DNA from: Oopsacas minuta
Taxonomy: Eukaryota; Porifera; Hexactinellida; Lyssacinosida; Leucopsacidae
Direction: 5' to 3'
Length of the DNA stretch: 64,000 nucleotides
Assembly: GCA_024704765.1 (NCBI GenBank)
Contig: JAKMXF010000012.1
Location: forward strand, 1 to 64,000
Shown: positions 1-7,575 of the stretch, piece by piece
How positions within the stretch are numbered: position 1 is the stretch's first letter
Layout of the letters: every line of letters starts with the position of its first letter
Program-made: the position numbers and the translations under genes
The notes under the pieces: generated by a model
What the model was told of the DNA's origin: nothing
What the model saw: the letters and a program-made list of their open reading frames with translations, nothing else
The model's database searches: none

Positions 1-209
1 TAGGGAGGTACAGAAAAAATGGTGTTTACTACCCTAGGGTGTATTTTTTAAGCACCACGGGAGCTCTCCTTCAAGGTGTGAACGGTCCTGACCCAGAGTA
101 CAAGTTCTATTTTGCTACAGCTGATGAATTGCTAGATGCGATGAAAACTGTTTTAGAATTAAACAAACAACAACAAGATTTGTTTGATGTATTCCACGAA
201 GAATTTTAG
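1..209 (+). CDS. AGR/TXNDC12-like thioredoxin protein, 3' end only (second copy)
   Basis: The last 68 codons and stop of a gene whose 5' part lies left of the window. The DNA is identical to the 3' end of the complete gene at 4442-4927; position 1 aligns with 4719. Identity runs through the stop into the 3' flank, with one mismatch near 225, and breaks at about 238. It encodes the C-terminal half of the thioredoxin fold, including the Tyr-Pro-Arg cis-proline segment. Being inferred from the other copy, the function is the same: an ER-type thioredoxin-like protein. Whether the upstream half is intact cannot be seen. Confidence 0.85.
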   Translation, partial: GRYRKNGVYYPRVYFLSTTGALLQGVNGPDPEYKFYFATADELLDAMKTVLELNKQQQDLFDVFHEEF

Positions 210-1188
210 AATTTTAGTTCTCATCGTTTATCACATTATACGAAGGAAGGAATCTGATTGGCAAAACGTTGACCAATCAGATTCCTCCGAAAATGCATTG
301 ATTAATATGGGCGAGGTGTGAAAAATTCACATGTCTTGTCCATAAATGGTTCAATTCGAAAAATATTTCTTATTTGGAAAGGTTGAGTACGACTTAGTCG
401 ACACACAAAATTTGGATCGAATCGGTCCAGGCATCTCTGAGAAAACGCGCGGACACACATACATACACTTTGTTATATATATATAGATTATCTTCCCATT
501 TACTGTATTGGTTATATTGTATTACTAAGCTAGCTAATGGCTTTTTGCTGTGAGGTTATAAGGACCCAAGCATATGTCTGATCTAATGATTCTTGACTAC
601 AATTCTCTGAACCTCCGTTTTGTTATACAATACATTGCGTTCCCCCATTATGTTTTGATAATGGGGTCGTATCTATTTCCATATTTGTCTTGCATGAATC
701 CTAATAAGGAAATGATCTCTCAATACTTTAAGAAATGTAAAACTCAATAAAAAGTAAATATTTTAATTATTTCTAAGTAAATAAAATTTGTTACATAAAA
801 TCAACAAATTTGTTATTTATTTGTTTGTGTTTTGATTTATATTTCACGTACAGACTTTATTCGTAAATATTGTTTGTATTTTTATTTGAGTTTATTTTGC
901 ATATTAATACATTCATAAATATATATTCAGCAGCCTTTCCCAACCTTTATCACTTCTACCATTTTTGAGGTCCTGTGGACCCCCTACTGTCCAAGGGGTC
1001 CATGTATCGAGGTTGGGAACAGTTATATGAATTCCTTGTTACACAATTTGTAGCTAATTTACGAACAACGTATTTGTTAGAATGCTACACATACCAAGAA
1101 AAGCAACTTTGTTTACAAAACAAGTTATCACACTAAACAAGGTAATAATAAACAACATTCCATTCTAAAATAACACATTCCTACGTTG
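210..1188. other. Intergenic, AT-rich
   Basis: No gene recognised. The stretch holds the end of the duplicated flank (to about 238), AT-rich sequence with T/A runs, and one small inverted-repeat element at about 931-1024. Confidence 0.6.
931..1024. repeat. Small hAT-like inverted-repeat element (family D)
   Basis: It begins CAGCCTTTCCCAACCT and ends with the inverse AGGTTGGGAACAGTT. The interior includes the phrase 'tgtggaccccctactgtccaaggggtcca'-type inverted sequence, split here as TGTGGACC and GGGGTCCA. CAG-TTCCCAAC ends resemble hAT transposon termini. Other members: 30476 (one end only), 52297-52379 (best preserved), and fragments near 10980, 14130, 20700 and 25650. Confidence 0.6.
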
Positions 1189-2136
1189 TCATGATAAGTC
1201 CATTTTCTTTGTTTTCCTGCTTGTCTCTATTCTAAGAGCTTTTCTCTTTCTCGTTTGTAGATTCGAGTAATCTTGTCTGTCCATATGAATTCTTCCTAGC
1301 TTAGATCCGTGTATATTGTAACTCACATTCTTTAAATGCCTTATCTGCCCAACTGTTGCTACCTTAATAGATTTCCTGAACAGTTTATCATCTGGTGGGT
1401 TATATCGTCTCATTTTAAAACACACCCTTGGACCCATTTCCTCTAGTCCACACACATTCCTTCCTTCCCTAACAACACGGTATACTCGCATATGTATATT
1501 TATGACGTCATTAGTTGAGAAGGTAATCACATGTTCTATAGAACTGAGTGGTAGCTTATCCGTGTTAGGCCCTCTGAAAATATCTAAAAATAGATTCTTG
1601 ACTTTACTCAGCTCAGCTTCAAACTGAGGGCCAAGAAATATGACCGCCGGATGGGACGTAACCGAAATTAGATCTGTCTTAAACTCTGAGATCGGTTTAT
1701 ATGACTCTACCCCTAATTCCACAATATCTAATACTTTATCGTCATAAACACGACCAAGAATAAGATTATCAGCTCGCTTCTTGGAGTGATTAGCTAACAC
1801 AAACATACCACATTCCATTCTAACGCATAGTTGTAACAAATACGAGCAATCCTGAAAAGGATAAATCATATTTTTCCTCTGTAGCCTTACCGAACTACGC
1901 TTCTTTAAATTATAGAAATCACCCAAACATTGTGTGATCAGTGAAGAGGTGTTTTGTCCCTTCAGGAATAGGGTCTGTTTGGTCCCCTCATGGAACTGAG
2001 GCTCTCTTGCGGCTAGGATCCGTCTCCCCTTGTGTGTCTTAGCTTTATGTAAAATCTTAGAAATAGGGGAAGATTTGTGTGTCGGCATTTGGAACTTTTG
2101 AGTGTTTATGAATTCTAATTGTGTATATCTGTGCAT
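1189..2136 (-). CDS. RPF2: Ribosome production factor 2 (Brix-domain protein)
   Basis: Intronless gene of 315 codons. RPF2 works with RRS1 to bring the 5S RNP (RPL5, RPL11, 5S rRNA) into the pre-60S particle in the nucleolus. The match to the family is clear: an N-terminal basic stretch followed by REPQ, then the Brix domain with NLILGRVYD, LDIVELGVE and FLDIFRGPNTD, then LEEMGPRV, and the C-terminal GRIHMDRQDYSNLQTRK that is highly conserved in RPF2. The basic tail suits a nucleolar protein. Length is close to the usual 306. A second Met at residue 17 could be the true start, since the first 16 residues lie outside the conserved region. Confidence 0.95.
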   Translation of the reverse strand: MHRYTQLEFINTQKFQMPTHKSSPISKILHKAKTHKGRRILAAREPQFHEGTKQTLFLKGQNTSSLITQCLGDFYNLKKRSSVRLQRKNMIYPFQDCSYLLQLCVRMECGMFVLANHSKKRADNLILGRVYDDKVLDIVELGVESYKPISEFKTDLISVTSHPAVIFLGPQFEAELSKVKNLFLDIFRGPNTDKLPLSSIEHVITFSTNDVINIHMRVYRVVREGRNVCGLEEMGPRVCFKMRRYNPPDDKLFRKSIKVATVGQIRHLKNVSYNIHGSKLGRIHMDRQDYSNLQTRKRKALRIETSRKTKKMDLS

Positions 2137-2318
2137 TGAAATTATTTTATGGGTTGTTATTAATTTATTATTTACCGTTATGGTCGATTTGGGTGTTAAT
2201 TTGTGAATATACCCACATCAGACCCCTCGGGGCATCTGAGAGTGGTTTATGAGTGCAATTTACTCCAACCCCTTGTTATGTTTGTTGTTTTTATTAATGA
2301 CAGATACAAGTTGTGTTT

Positions 2319-2549
2319 ATGAGGTCAACAACAAACTCTCCAAACACCAACACAAAGAAGGATGAGACTATAAACAAACACAAAGGTTTGAAAATCTACA
2401 AACATATTTGTTTACAATTCTTTACTTGTTATTATTTAGAATCACCTCTCTATAAAGTTACAGAATATTTCAGTTATAACAAACATTCGTATTACGATAT
2501 AGAAGAAGAGTTATTAGAGAAGAGATTACCTCAACCTAATCCATACTGA
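2319..2549 (+). CDS. Small two-exon protein, 58 aa, unknown
   Basis: Predicted exons 2319-2385 and 2440-2549, joined in phase across a 54-base intron that starts GTTTG and ends TTATTTAG like other introns here. The product has a polar, Lys/Asn/Thr-rich N-terminus followed by a better-ordered C-terminal half containing SPLYKVTEYF, YYDIEEELLE and KRLPQPNPY. There is no signal peptide or membrane segment. I do not recognise the family. The unspliced frame is also open, so a 77-residue read-through is possible. It diverges from RPF2, only 182 bases away, so the two could share a bidirectional promoter. Confidence 0.45.
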   Translation: MRSTTNSPNTNTKKDETINKHKGLKIYKHICLQFFTCYYLESPLYKVTEYFSYNKHSYYDIEEELLEKRLPQPNPY

Positions 2550-2688
2550 TTATACAGCATTCCAATGTCAATATGTGTTGTCATGATACTTATCATGATT
2601 GTTTACTTGTTTACATATACTGTAGACTTGGTTTAGCGCCAAAAATTATTTTACCAACAAACTTATTAAATTAGCTAATTATAGATTA

Positions 2689-2957
2689 CACAAATTGGAA
2701 CTAATAGCTAATACAGCATAGCAACTAATTCTATACAAGGAATGTGGCTAGTTATAACTGGAACTAATTTACATATTGAAAGCCATCTGACCTAACACAT
2801 CCGTAATTCTGTGAGACAATAGTCTCGTGGTAGAGTTCAAGGAAATGTGATTAGTTGTAACTTTCTATTTCACCACTTAACACCTGAATAATGAATGTAT
2901 GAATTTGTATAAATACAGTCTGTAAATGAGAATAATCATAAACAGAACAACAAACAA
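2689..2957 (+). promoter_or_regulatory. Conserved promoter/5' leader of NHL copy A
   Basis: About 270 bases nearly identical upstream of copies A-D (here; 15195-15460; 45542-45815 and 57558-57830 on the minus strand). It contains repeats of TTGGAACTAA / TAACTGGAACTAA, the phrase GTGAGACAATAGTCTCG (itself inverted), and a TATAAATA box at 2908-2915, 43 bases before the ATG. The leader ends AACAACAAACAA just before ATGG. Conservation of a non-coding block with its TATA box supports its being the functional promoter copied with the gene. Confidence 0.75.
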
Positions 2958-4121
2958 ATGGCCACCAAATACTCAGAAGAAATTCCTACCAACCCTTTCG
3001 AACTAACGGAACAGCTGATCCATTCCACCTTCGAGAAGATTATTAGGATTGCGATAGAAAGGAAAGATCAGCTGCTTGTCCAGCTGTTCGATATGAAGCA
3101 GGACTATCTAAGAAAGGAGAATACAAGAAAGAAACGAGTAGCAGACCTGGAGAAGCTAATCCAACAAGTCATGGAAACTAGCATTCAGCAAAATCCAATC
3201 CTCAAAGTCCAAGAGAGGCAACTAAACAACTTGGAAGAAGAAAAGATGAAATACAGTGAGCAAACACCTATCCCAATCCCTTCCTTCAATACTGAGGGTG
3301 TAGACTCTCTCCTAGAACAGCTGGAGAAGTTGGGGTCTATTCAGGCTATAGCTGGACTATACAGAAACAAGACTGAGCCAATCAGAAGGATAGGAAAATG
3401 TGGAAGAAAGAAAGGAGAGCTGAATTACCCTAATGGACTAGCTCTAGATGGAGATAAGATCTATATAGCAGATACATACAATAATAGAATACAGATCTTC
3501 TCTACAGAAGGTAAGTTCATTCATGAATTTGGTAAAGGGGAGCTAAAGTATCCATCCGGTATAGCATTATATAAGGAATGGGTGTTTATAAGTGATTCGA
3601 TACTTGGTGCTATATTTAAATTCTCTAAAATAAATTACAAATTAATTAAGAGTGTTAAGGGAGTTGTTAGTCACCCTTATGGTCTAACAACTGACACAAA
3701 TGTAGAAGTGTTAGTTGCAGATTTCGGTAATAATATAATTGCAGTATTCAGCTCTGATTTAGAATATATTAGAGAAATAGGAAAAGACAAACTTATAAAA
3801 CCGTGTGACGTCAAAATAAATAATAATAATATATTTGTAGCAGACAATAATGAGATTAATAATATACACATATTCTCTAAATCAGGTGATTTATTGAAAA
3901 GTTTCATAAAATTAGAAAATGGAAGATTCACTTTTCTGTGTTTTGATTTGTATAATAATATTATTATTAGCGATTATTGGGGAAATTCAATTAATATATT
4001 TACTGAAGATGGACAGCTGATACACAAAATTACATGTAATAATCCTACAGGAATTATTGTTAATAATAACTTTGATATTATTTGTGCTAATGATGGTGAT
4101 AATGTAATAAATATATATTAA
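2958..4121 (+). CDS. Coiled-coil + NHL-repeat beta-propeller protein, copy A
   Basis: Intronless, 387 aa. Residues about 15-105 are a Lys/Glu/Gln-rich helical coiled coil ([29 protein letters not shown]). Residues about 143-387 form six NHL blades of about 40 residues, with the signatures [20 protein letters not shown] and [17 protein letters not shown]. The layout is that of a TRIM-NHL protein lacking the RING and B-boxes, so it is unlikely to be a ubiquitin ligase by itself. No signal peptide or TM segment, so probably cytoplasmic. Framework residues match copies B-D almost perfectly, while the blade-loop positions (about 156-159, 173-174, 197-200, 214-217, 236-241, 256-257, 280-283, 340-341, 361-364) differ. 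Function unknown; ligand binding by the propeller is inferred. Confidence 0.85.
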   Translation: MATKYSEEIPTNPFELTEQLIHSTFEKIIRIAIERKDQLLVQLFDMKQDYLRKENTRKKRVADLEKLIQQVMETSIQQNPILKVQERQLNNLEEEKMKYSEQTPIPIPSFNTEGVDSLLEQLEKLGSIQAIAGLYRNKTEPIRRIGKCGRKKGELNYPNGLALDGDKIYIADTYNNRIQIFSTEGKFIHEFGKGELKYPSGIALYKEWVFISDSILGAIFKFSKINYKLIKSVKGVVSHPYGLTTDTNVEVLVADFGNNIIAVFSSDLEYIREIGKDKLIKPCDVKINNNNIFVADNNEINNIHIFSKSGDLLKSFIKLENGRFTFLCFDLYNNIIISDYWGNSINIFTEDGQLIHKITCNNPTGIIVNNNFDIICANDGDNVINIY

Positions 4122-4380
4122 TTATATTGTTGTTGTTATTTACTTGTTTGTTTATTATTATTAAATATTTCTCTCACTTTATCACATTTTATTTATAAGA
4201 ATCTTAATGAAGGTGTCAACCAACAATTTTCCTATGTAATCTATTTAGAACTGTTTTTTTGTGGGCCCAATCCTGTCATTTGTGGTCCGTCAATGGGACA
4301 GGTGGTCTAACGTCTGAACAATCCATTAGGATTTGTCATAATTCACACCTGCCACTAGTTGTTAATCTTCGCTGAGGTGT

Positions 4381-4388
4381 TATAAATA
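4381..4388 (+). promoter_or_regulatory. TATA box of AGR-like gene
   Basis: TATAAATA lies 54 bases upstream of the ATG at 4442, the same box and similar spacing as in the NHL promoters. The surrounding 4122-4441 stretch holds the 3' flank of NHL copy A (AT-rich, TTATTTACTTGTTTG) and no other gene. Confidence 0.5.
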
Positions 4389-4441
4389 CATCACATAATA
4401 AGTGTTCATAATTACAATAATTAGACATTCCAACAGCTCAA

Positions 4442-4927
4442 ATGCTTCACTGCGTAATTCTAATAATAATAATTAAAGTATCATATATTCACACCTCATC
4501 CTACGAGGATACCTTTAACTCTATTTTCAATTGGGAGCCTTACTCTCCTTCATTTGAGATTCCCAGTCCATTACCGAGACCTGTTATGATATTATTTTAC
4601 GGGGAAAAGTGTTTTGCAAGCAGTCGATTCAAAAAAGAGCTAATCGCCTCTCCAGAGCTCATAGGGCTCAGTCAGGAATTCACTATGGTTAAAATAGAGA
4701 GGGGACATGACCCTGGTATAGGGAGGTACAGAAAAAATGGTGTTTACTACCCTAGGGTGTATTTTTTAAGCACCACGGGAGCTCTCCTTCAAGGTGTGAA
4801 CGGTCCTGACCCAGAGTACAAGTTCTATTTTGCTACAGCTGATGAATTGCTAGATGCGATGAAAACTGTTTTAGAATTAAACAAACAACAACAAGATTTG
4901 TTTGATGTATTCCACGAAGAATTTTAG
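4442..4927 (+). CDS. AGR2/TXNDC12-like thioredoxin-fold protein
   Basis: Intronless, 161 aa. A hydrophobic N-terminus (residues 3-16, ILIIIIKV) looks like a signal peptide, so the protein should enter the secretory pathway. The domain matches the AGR2/AGR3/TXNDC12 family: PVMILFYGEKC, then SRFKKEL, a Tyr-Pro-Arg cis-proline segment, and FYFATADELLDAMK near the C-terminus. The active site is CFAS (Cys57...Ser60), a CxxS form like AGR2/AGR3 and unlike the CxxC of TXNDC12, so mixed-disulfide or chaperone activity is more likely than full oxidoreductase activity. It ends HEEF, without a clear KDEL-type retention signal. The 3' end is duplicated at 1-209. Confidence 0.85.
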   Translation: MLHCVILIIIIKVSYIHTSSYEDTFNSIFNWEPYSPSFEIPSPLPRPVMILFYGEKCFASSRFKKELIASPELIGLSQEFTMVKIERGHDPGIGRYRKNGVYYPRVYFLSTTGALLQGVNGPDPEYKFYFATADELLDAMKTVLELNKQQQDLFDVFHEEF

Positions 4928-5142
4928 AATTTTAGTTCTCATCATTTATCACATTATTAGCTCAAAATTTTCATAATTAGAAATCACCATGACAACCAAA
5001 AGAATGTTTAATTAGAGTACTCTACTATCTGTATGATTAATCTAATTAACTATTAATAATTGTTCTATTAATAGAACACTTGTCTACTATATAAATTGTA
5101 TTCATAGATTCCTTAGTTACATATTAGTGTAGTTGGAATTCA

Positions 5143-6483
5143 ATGCCACCAAAATTAGATCCCACTGAAGTTAAGATTAGTAAGTTATTACATAAGAACT
5201 TCAAATAGTAGCCCGGGGTGATTATTCATATTTAACACCCTTGTACGGGGACATAGTATATATATTCACCAACTCCCTAACGTGCTTCTGTGACGTGTTA
5301 TGTCCCAGTTTCCATGGTTACCTCGTTGGTATTTGGCTACACCCTTAGCGAGGGAGGGTATCATCGGATGAGGCTACTCTTTGAGGTATTATTTGTTATA
5401 GTTCTTATTTGATTTGTGATGTTTGTTTAGTATACGTCAGAGCTGTTGGAGGAGAATCCGGGAACTCTGCTACCCTGGCACCTAAAATTGGTCCTCTAGG
5501 ATTGGTGAGTTCATACAATCTGTAGGTGTGAAATAGGAATGTTATTAATATCCCAATCCTACAGGAAAATTTTAAAACTCAGAATTTGTTAATTTTGCGT
5601 ATAACGTGACAATCGTAATACTCTCTTATTAACTATTGTACCAATAACAGGCTCCAAAGAAGGTAGGAGAGGACATATCCAAATGTACACAAGCCTACAA
5701 GGGTCTACGTGTTACTGTCAAATTGACTATCCAGAACAGACAGGCCCAGGTAGAGATCGAGCCGAGTGCTAGTACCTTGATTATTCATGCACTCAAGGAA
5801 CCCGCCAGAGATAGAAAGAAAGTCAAGAATAGTAAGTTTACACTTCTTAGTTACCGGATAGGATATTTGGAATGTGCAGTTATATAACACATATGGCGTC
5901 AATTAATTGTGTTGGTTGTTATTTGTGCAATTTCTAGTTAGACATGCTGGTAATTTGACACTAGACCAGATAAAGGAGATAGCTCACAGTCTGGAGTATA
6001 AGTCCCTGTCTAAGAGCTTCACCGGAACTGTCCTCCAGGTGTTAGGTACAGCTCAATCAGTCGGTGAGTAGTATTATACCGGATATAATACATACAGTTC
6101 TCATATATTCCTGTATATTCATACCGGTTATCAGAACATGTCGTGCTACTCCTAAGGGTGTTCTTATAACCGGTATACCCTGTGTATAGTATTCAGGGAT
6201 CATAGAGTAGTCAGTATTCGCATAGTTCAGTTATATTTGAGATAATTAGCCGAGTACATAGAGATGCCATTCAGTATCCATTGTCCGAATGACTTATCGA
6301 CAGCAGGTTTGGGAAACAGCTGTCCTGTATGTAATATATGAAACGGGGACTATATTATCCATGGTTCTTATCCGACTTATCATGTTATAACAGTAATTTA
6401 ATATAGGTTGTAACGTCGAGAAGAGGACTCCTAGAGAGATAATAGAAGCTATAAGAGCAGGAGACATCGATGTAGAATCTTAG
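5143..6483 (+). CDS. RPL12: 60S ribosomal protein L12 (uL11)
   Basis: Five exons: 5143-5179, 5431-5504, 5651-5831, 5938-6063, 6407-6483; 164 aa against 165 in human. uL11 forms the GTPase-associated centre at the base of the P-stalk. The spliced protein starts [20 protein letters not shown] and contains [32 protein letters not shown] and [18 protein letters not shown], all family hallmarks. The reading phase is consistent at every junction. Intron 1 carries a family-A element and intron 4 a family-C element. No snoRNA was recognised in the introns by eye. Confidence 0.97.
5211..5390 (+). repeat. Family-A interspersed element in RPL12 intron 1
   Basis: About 175 bp. Recognisable blocks are GGGTGATTATTCATATTT, CACCAACTCCCTAACGTGCT, GACGTGTTATGTCCCAGT and TTCCATGGTTACCTCGTTGG, followed by GGCTACACCC. 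Other copies lie at 7942-8090 (minus), 17928-18103, 29085-29245 and 50018-50165 (minus), plus a fragment near 23565-23615. The five full copies are all inside introns. Confidence 0.75.
6121..6176. repeat. Family-C inverted-repeat element in RPL12 intron 4
   Basis: TACCGGTTATCAGAAC at the left and GTTCTTATAACCGGTA at the right form an inverted pair around CTACTCCTAAGGGTG. Related copies lie near 11030-11105, 28770-28860, 40935-41015 and 60553-60620. Confidence 0.65.
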
Positions 6484-6660
6484 TTTGTTATTGTTTACTA
6501 GTGATTATTTAGTTGAATTTAGTTAGTGTTTATTCACTCAAAACTTTGCAAATATTTATTTTTTCACAGCCTAGGCCAGTTGGGACTTTGGCCTAGGAGA
6601 TGACTGCTCCAGTATCCATGGTCCATATAATAGTTCTATTTATAGTATCAATTAGTTAGC

Positions 6661-7224
6661 ATGCCTAAGGATTCTTCCCGCCCTAAGCGAGCTCTGGGTC
6701 CGTATAACTTCTTCGTAAAAGAACGTAGACAGCATTACAAGGACAATAATCTAGCGATTAATTTCTCAGATTTCTCAAAAGAATGTAGTAACATTTGGAA
6801 AAGCATGGATGATACGGATAAATCAAAATTCCAGAAAAGCGTCGAGGCAGATAAGTTAAGATATGAGAAGGAAATGGCGCGCTATACCCCTGAGCCTGTA
6901 CAGAAAGGGGGGAGGAAGAAGAAGACCAAGGATCCGAACCAGCCCAAGCGACCCCTCTCTGGATTTTTCTTCTTCTGTCAGAAAATAAGACCGACATTCC
7001 GCGGGCAGGATCCCAAGGCCTCTGTAGGAGAGCTGGCCAAGAAATTAGGCGCCGAATGGCAGCAGTATTCCCAGGAAGAAAAGGCGCCATATGAGGATAT
7101 GGCGCGTAAAGATAAGAAAAGATATGAGCGGGAAATGGAAATATTCAAAAGTGATGGAAAAAAGGGCGCCAATTCTGCTGAACCAATCGACGATGATAGT
7201 TCCAATTCTGATGATAAGGATTAG
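6661..7224 (+). CDS. HMGB-type chromatin protein with two HMG boxes
   Basis: Intronless, 187 aa. Box A (about 7-76: PKRALGPYNFFVKERRQHY ... WKSMDDTDKSKFQ) and box B (about 93-162: PNQPKRPLSGFFFFCQKIRP ... LGAEWQQYSQEEKAPYEDMA) are separated by a basic linker GGRKKKTKDPN. The C-terminus is a short acidic tail (DDDSSNSDDKD). This is the HMGB1/2/3 layout, a non-sequence-specific DNA-bending nuclear protein; the tail is shorter than the roughly 20-30 acidic residues of vertebrate HMGB1. Assignment to one vertebrate paralog is not possible. Codon use is GC-richer than neighbouring sequence (GGCGCC repeated). Confidence 0.93.
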   Translation: MPKDSSRPKRALGPYNFFVKERRQHYKDNNLAINFSDFSKECSNIWKSMDDTDKSKFQKSVEADKLRYEKEMARYTPEPVQKGGRKKKTKDPNQPKRPLSGFFFFCQKIRPTFRGQDPKASVGELAKKLGAEWQQYSQEEKAPYEDMARKDKKRYEREMEIFKSDGKKGANSAEPIDDDSSNSDDKD

Positions 7225-7365
7225 TATACTTCCTAGCAACCAGATCTCTTGTTTGGAATTTGATTATTGAATTAATTCTATCTTAAAATGTACTCTTTAA
7301 TCTAGTCTATTTATAGTAACATCATTCTTCCCTGATTAAAACTATTAATTATTTTACAAGTTCGA

Positions 7366-7421
7366 AGGTGTTATAGGGGATAACTTATTTATCATATGAT
7401 TAATCATAATTTAACACCTTT
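7366..7421. repeat. Mini foldback element (AAGGTGTTA...TAACACCTT)
   Basis: About 56 bp between HMGB and UAP1. It has inverted ends AAGGTGTTATAG and TTTAACACCTT around ATATGATTAATCAT. It is the fullest example of a motif that recurs through the window, mostly in introns. The rest of 7225-7575 is AT-rich 3' flank with no gene. Confidence 0.6.
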
Positions 7422-7575
7422 TAGATTAGCTTCCACCAGCTGATTATCTGACACTTTCAAATGTCTAACACGATTCAATAGATAATTAATTAGCTACGAA
7501 GCGTGATAATCTTAATATGCACATTGTTGTGTATATAATTTAGCCTAATAGTAACACATGGAACTATAACTGGAA

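Noticed and set aside
5143-6483. Intronic snoRNA in RPL12
   Set aside because: Ribosomal protein introns often host snoRNAs, but I could not find a convincing C/D or H/ACA box arrangement by eye.
6758-7239. Three open frames antisense to the HMGB gene
   Set aside because: They lie wholly on the opposite strand of a clear two-HMG-box gene and have no family resemblance; shadow frames.
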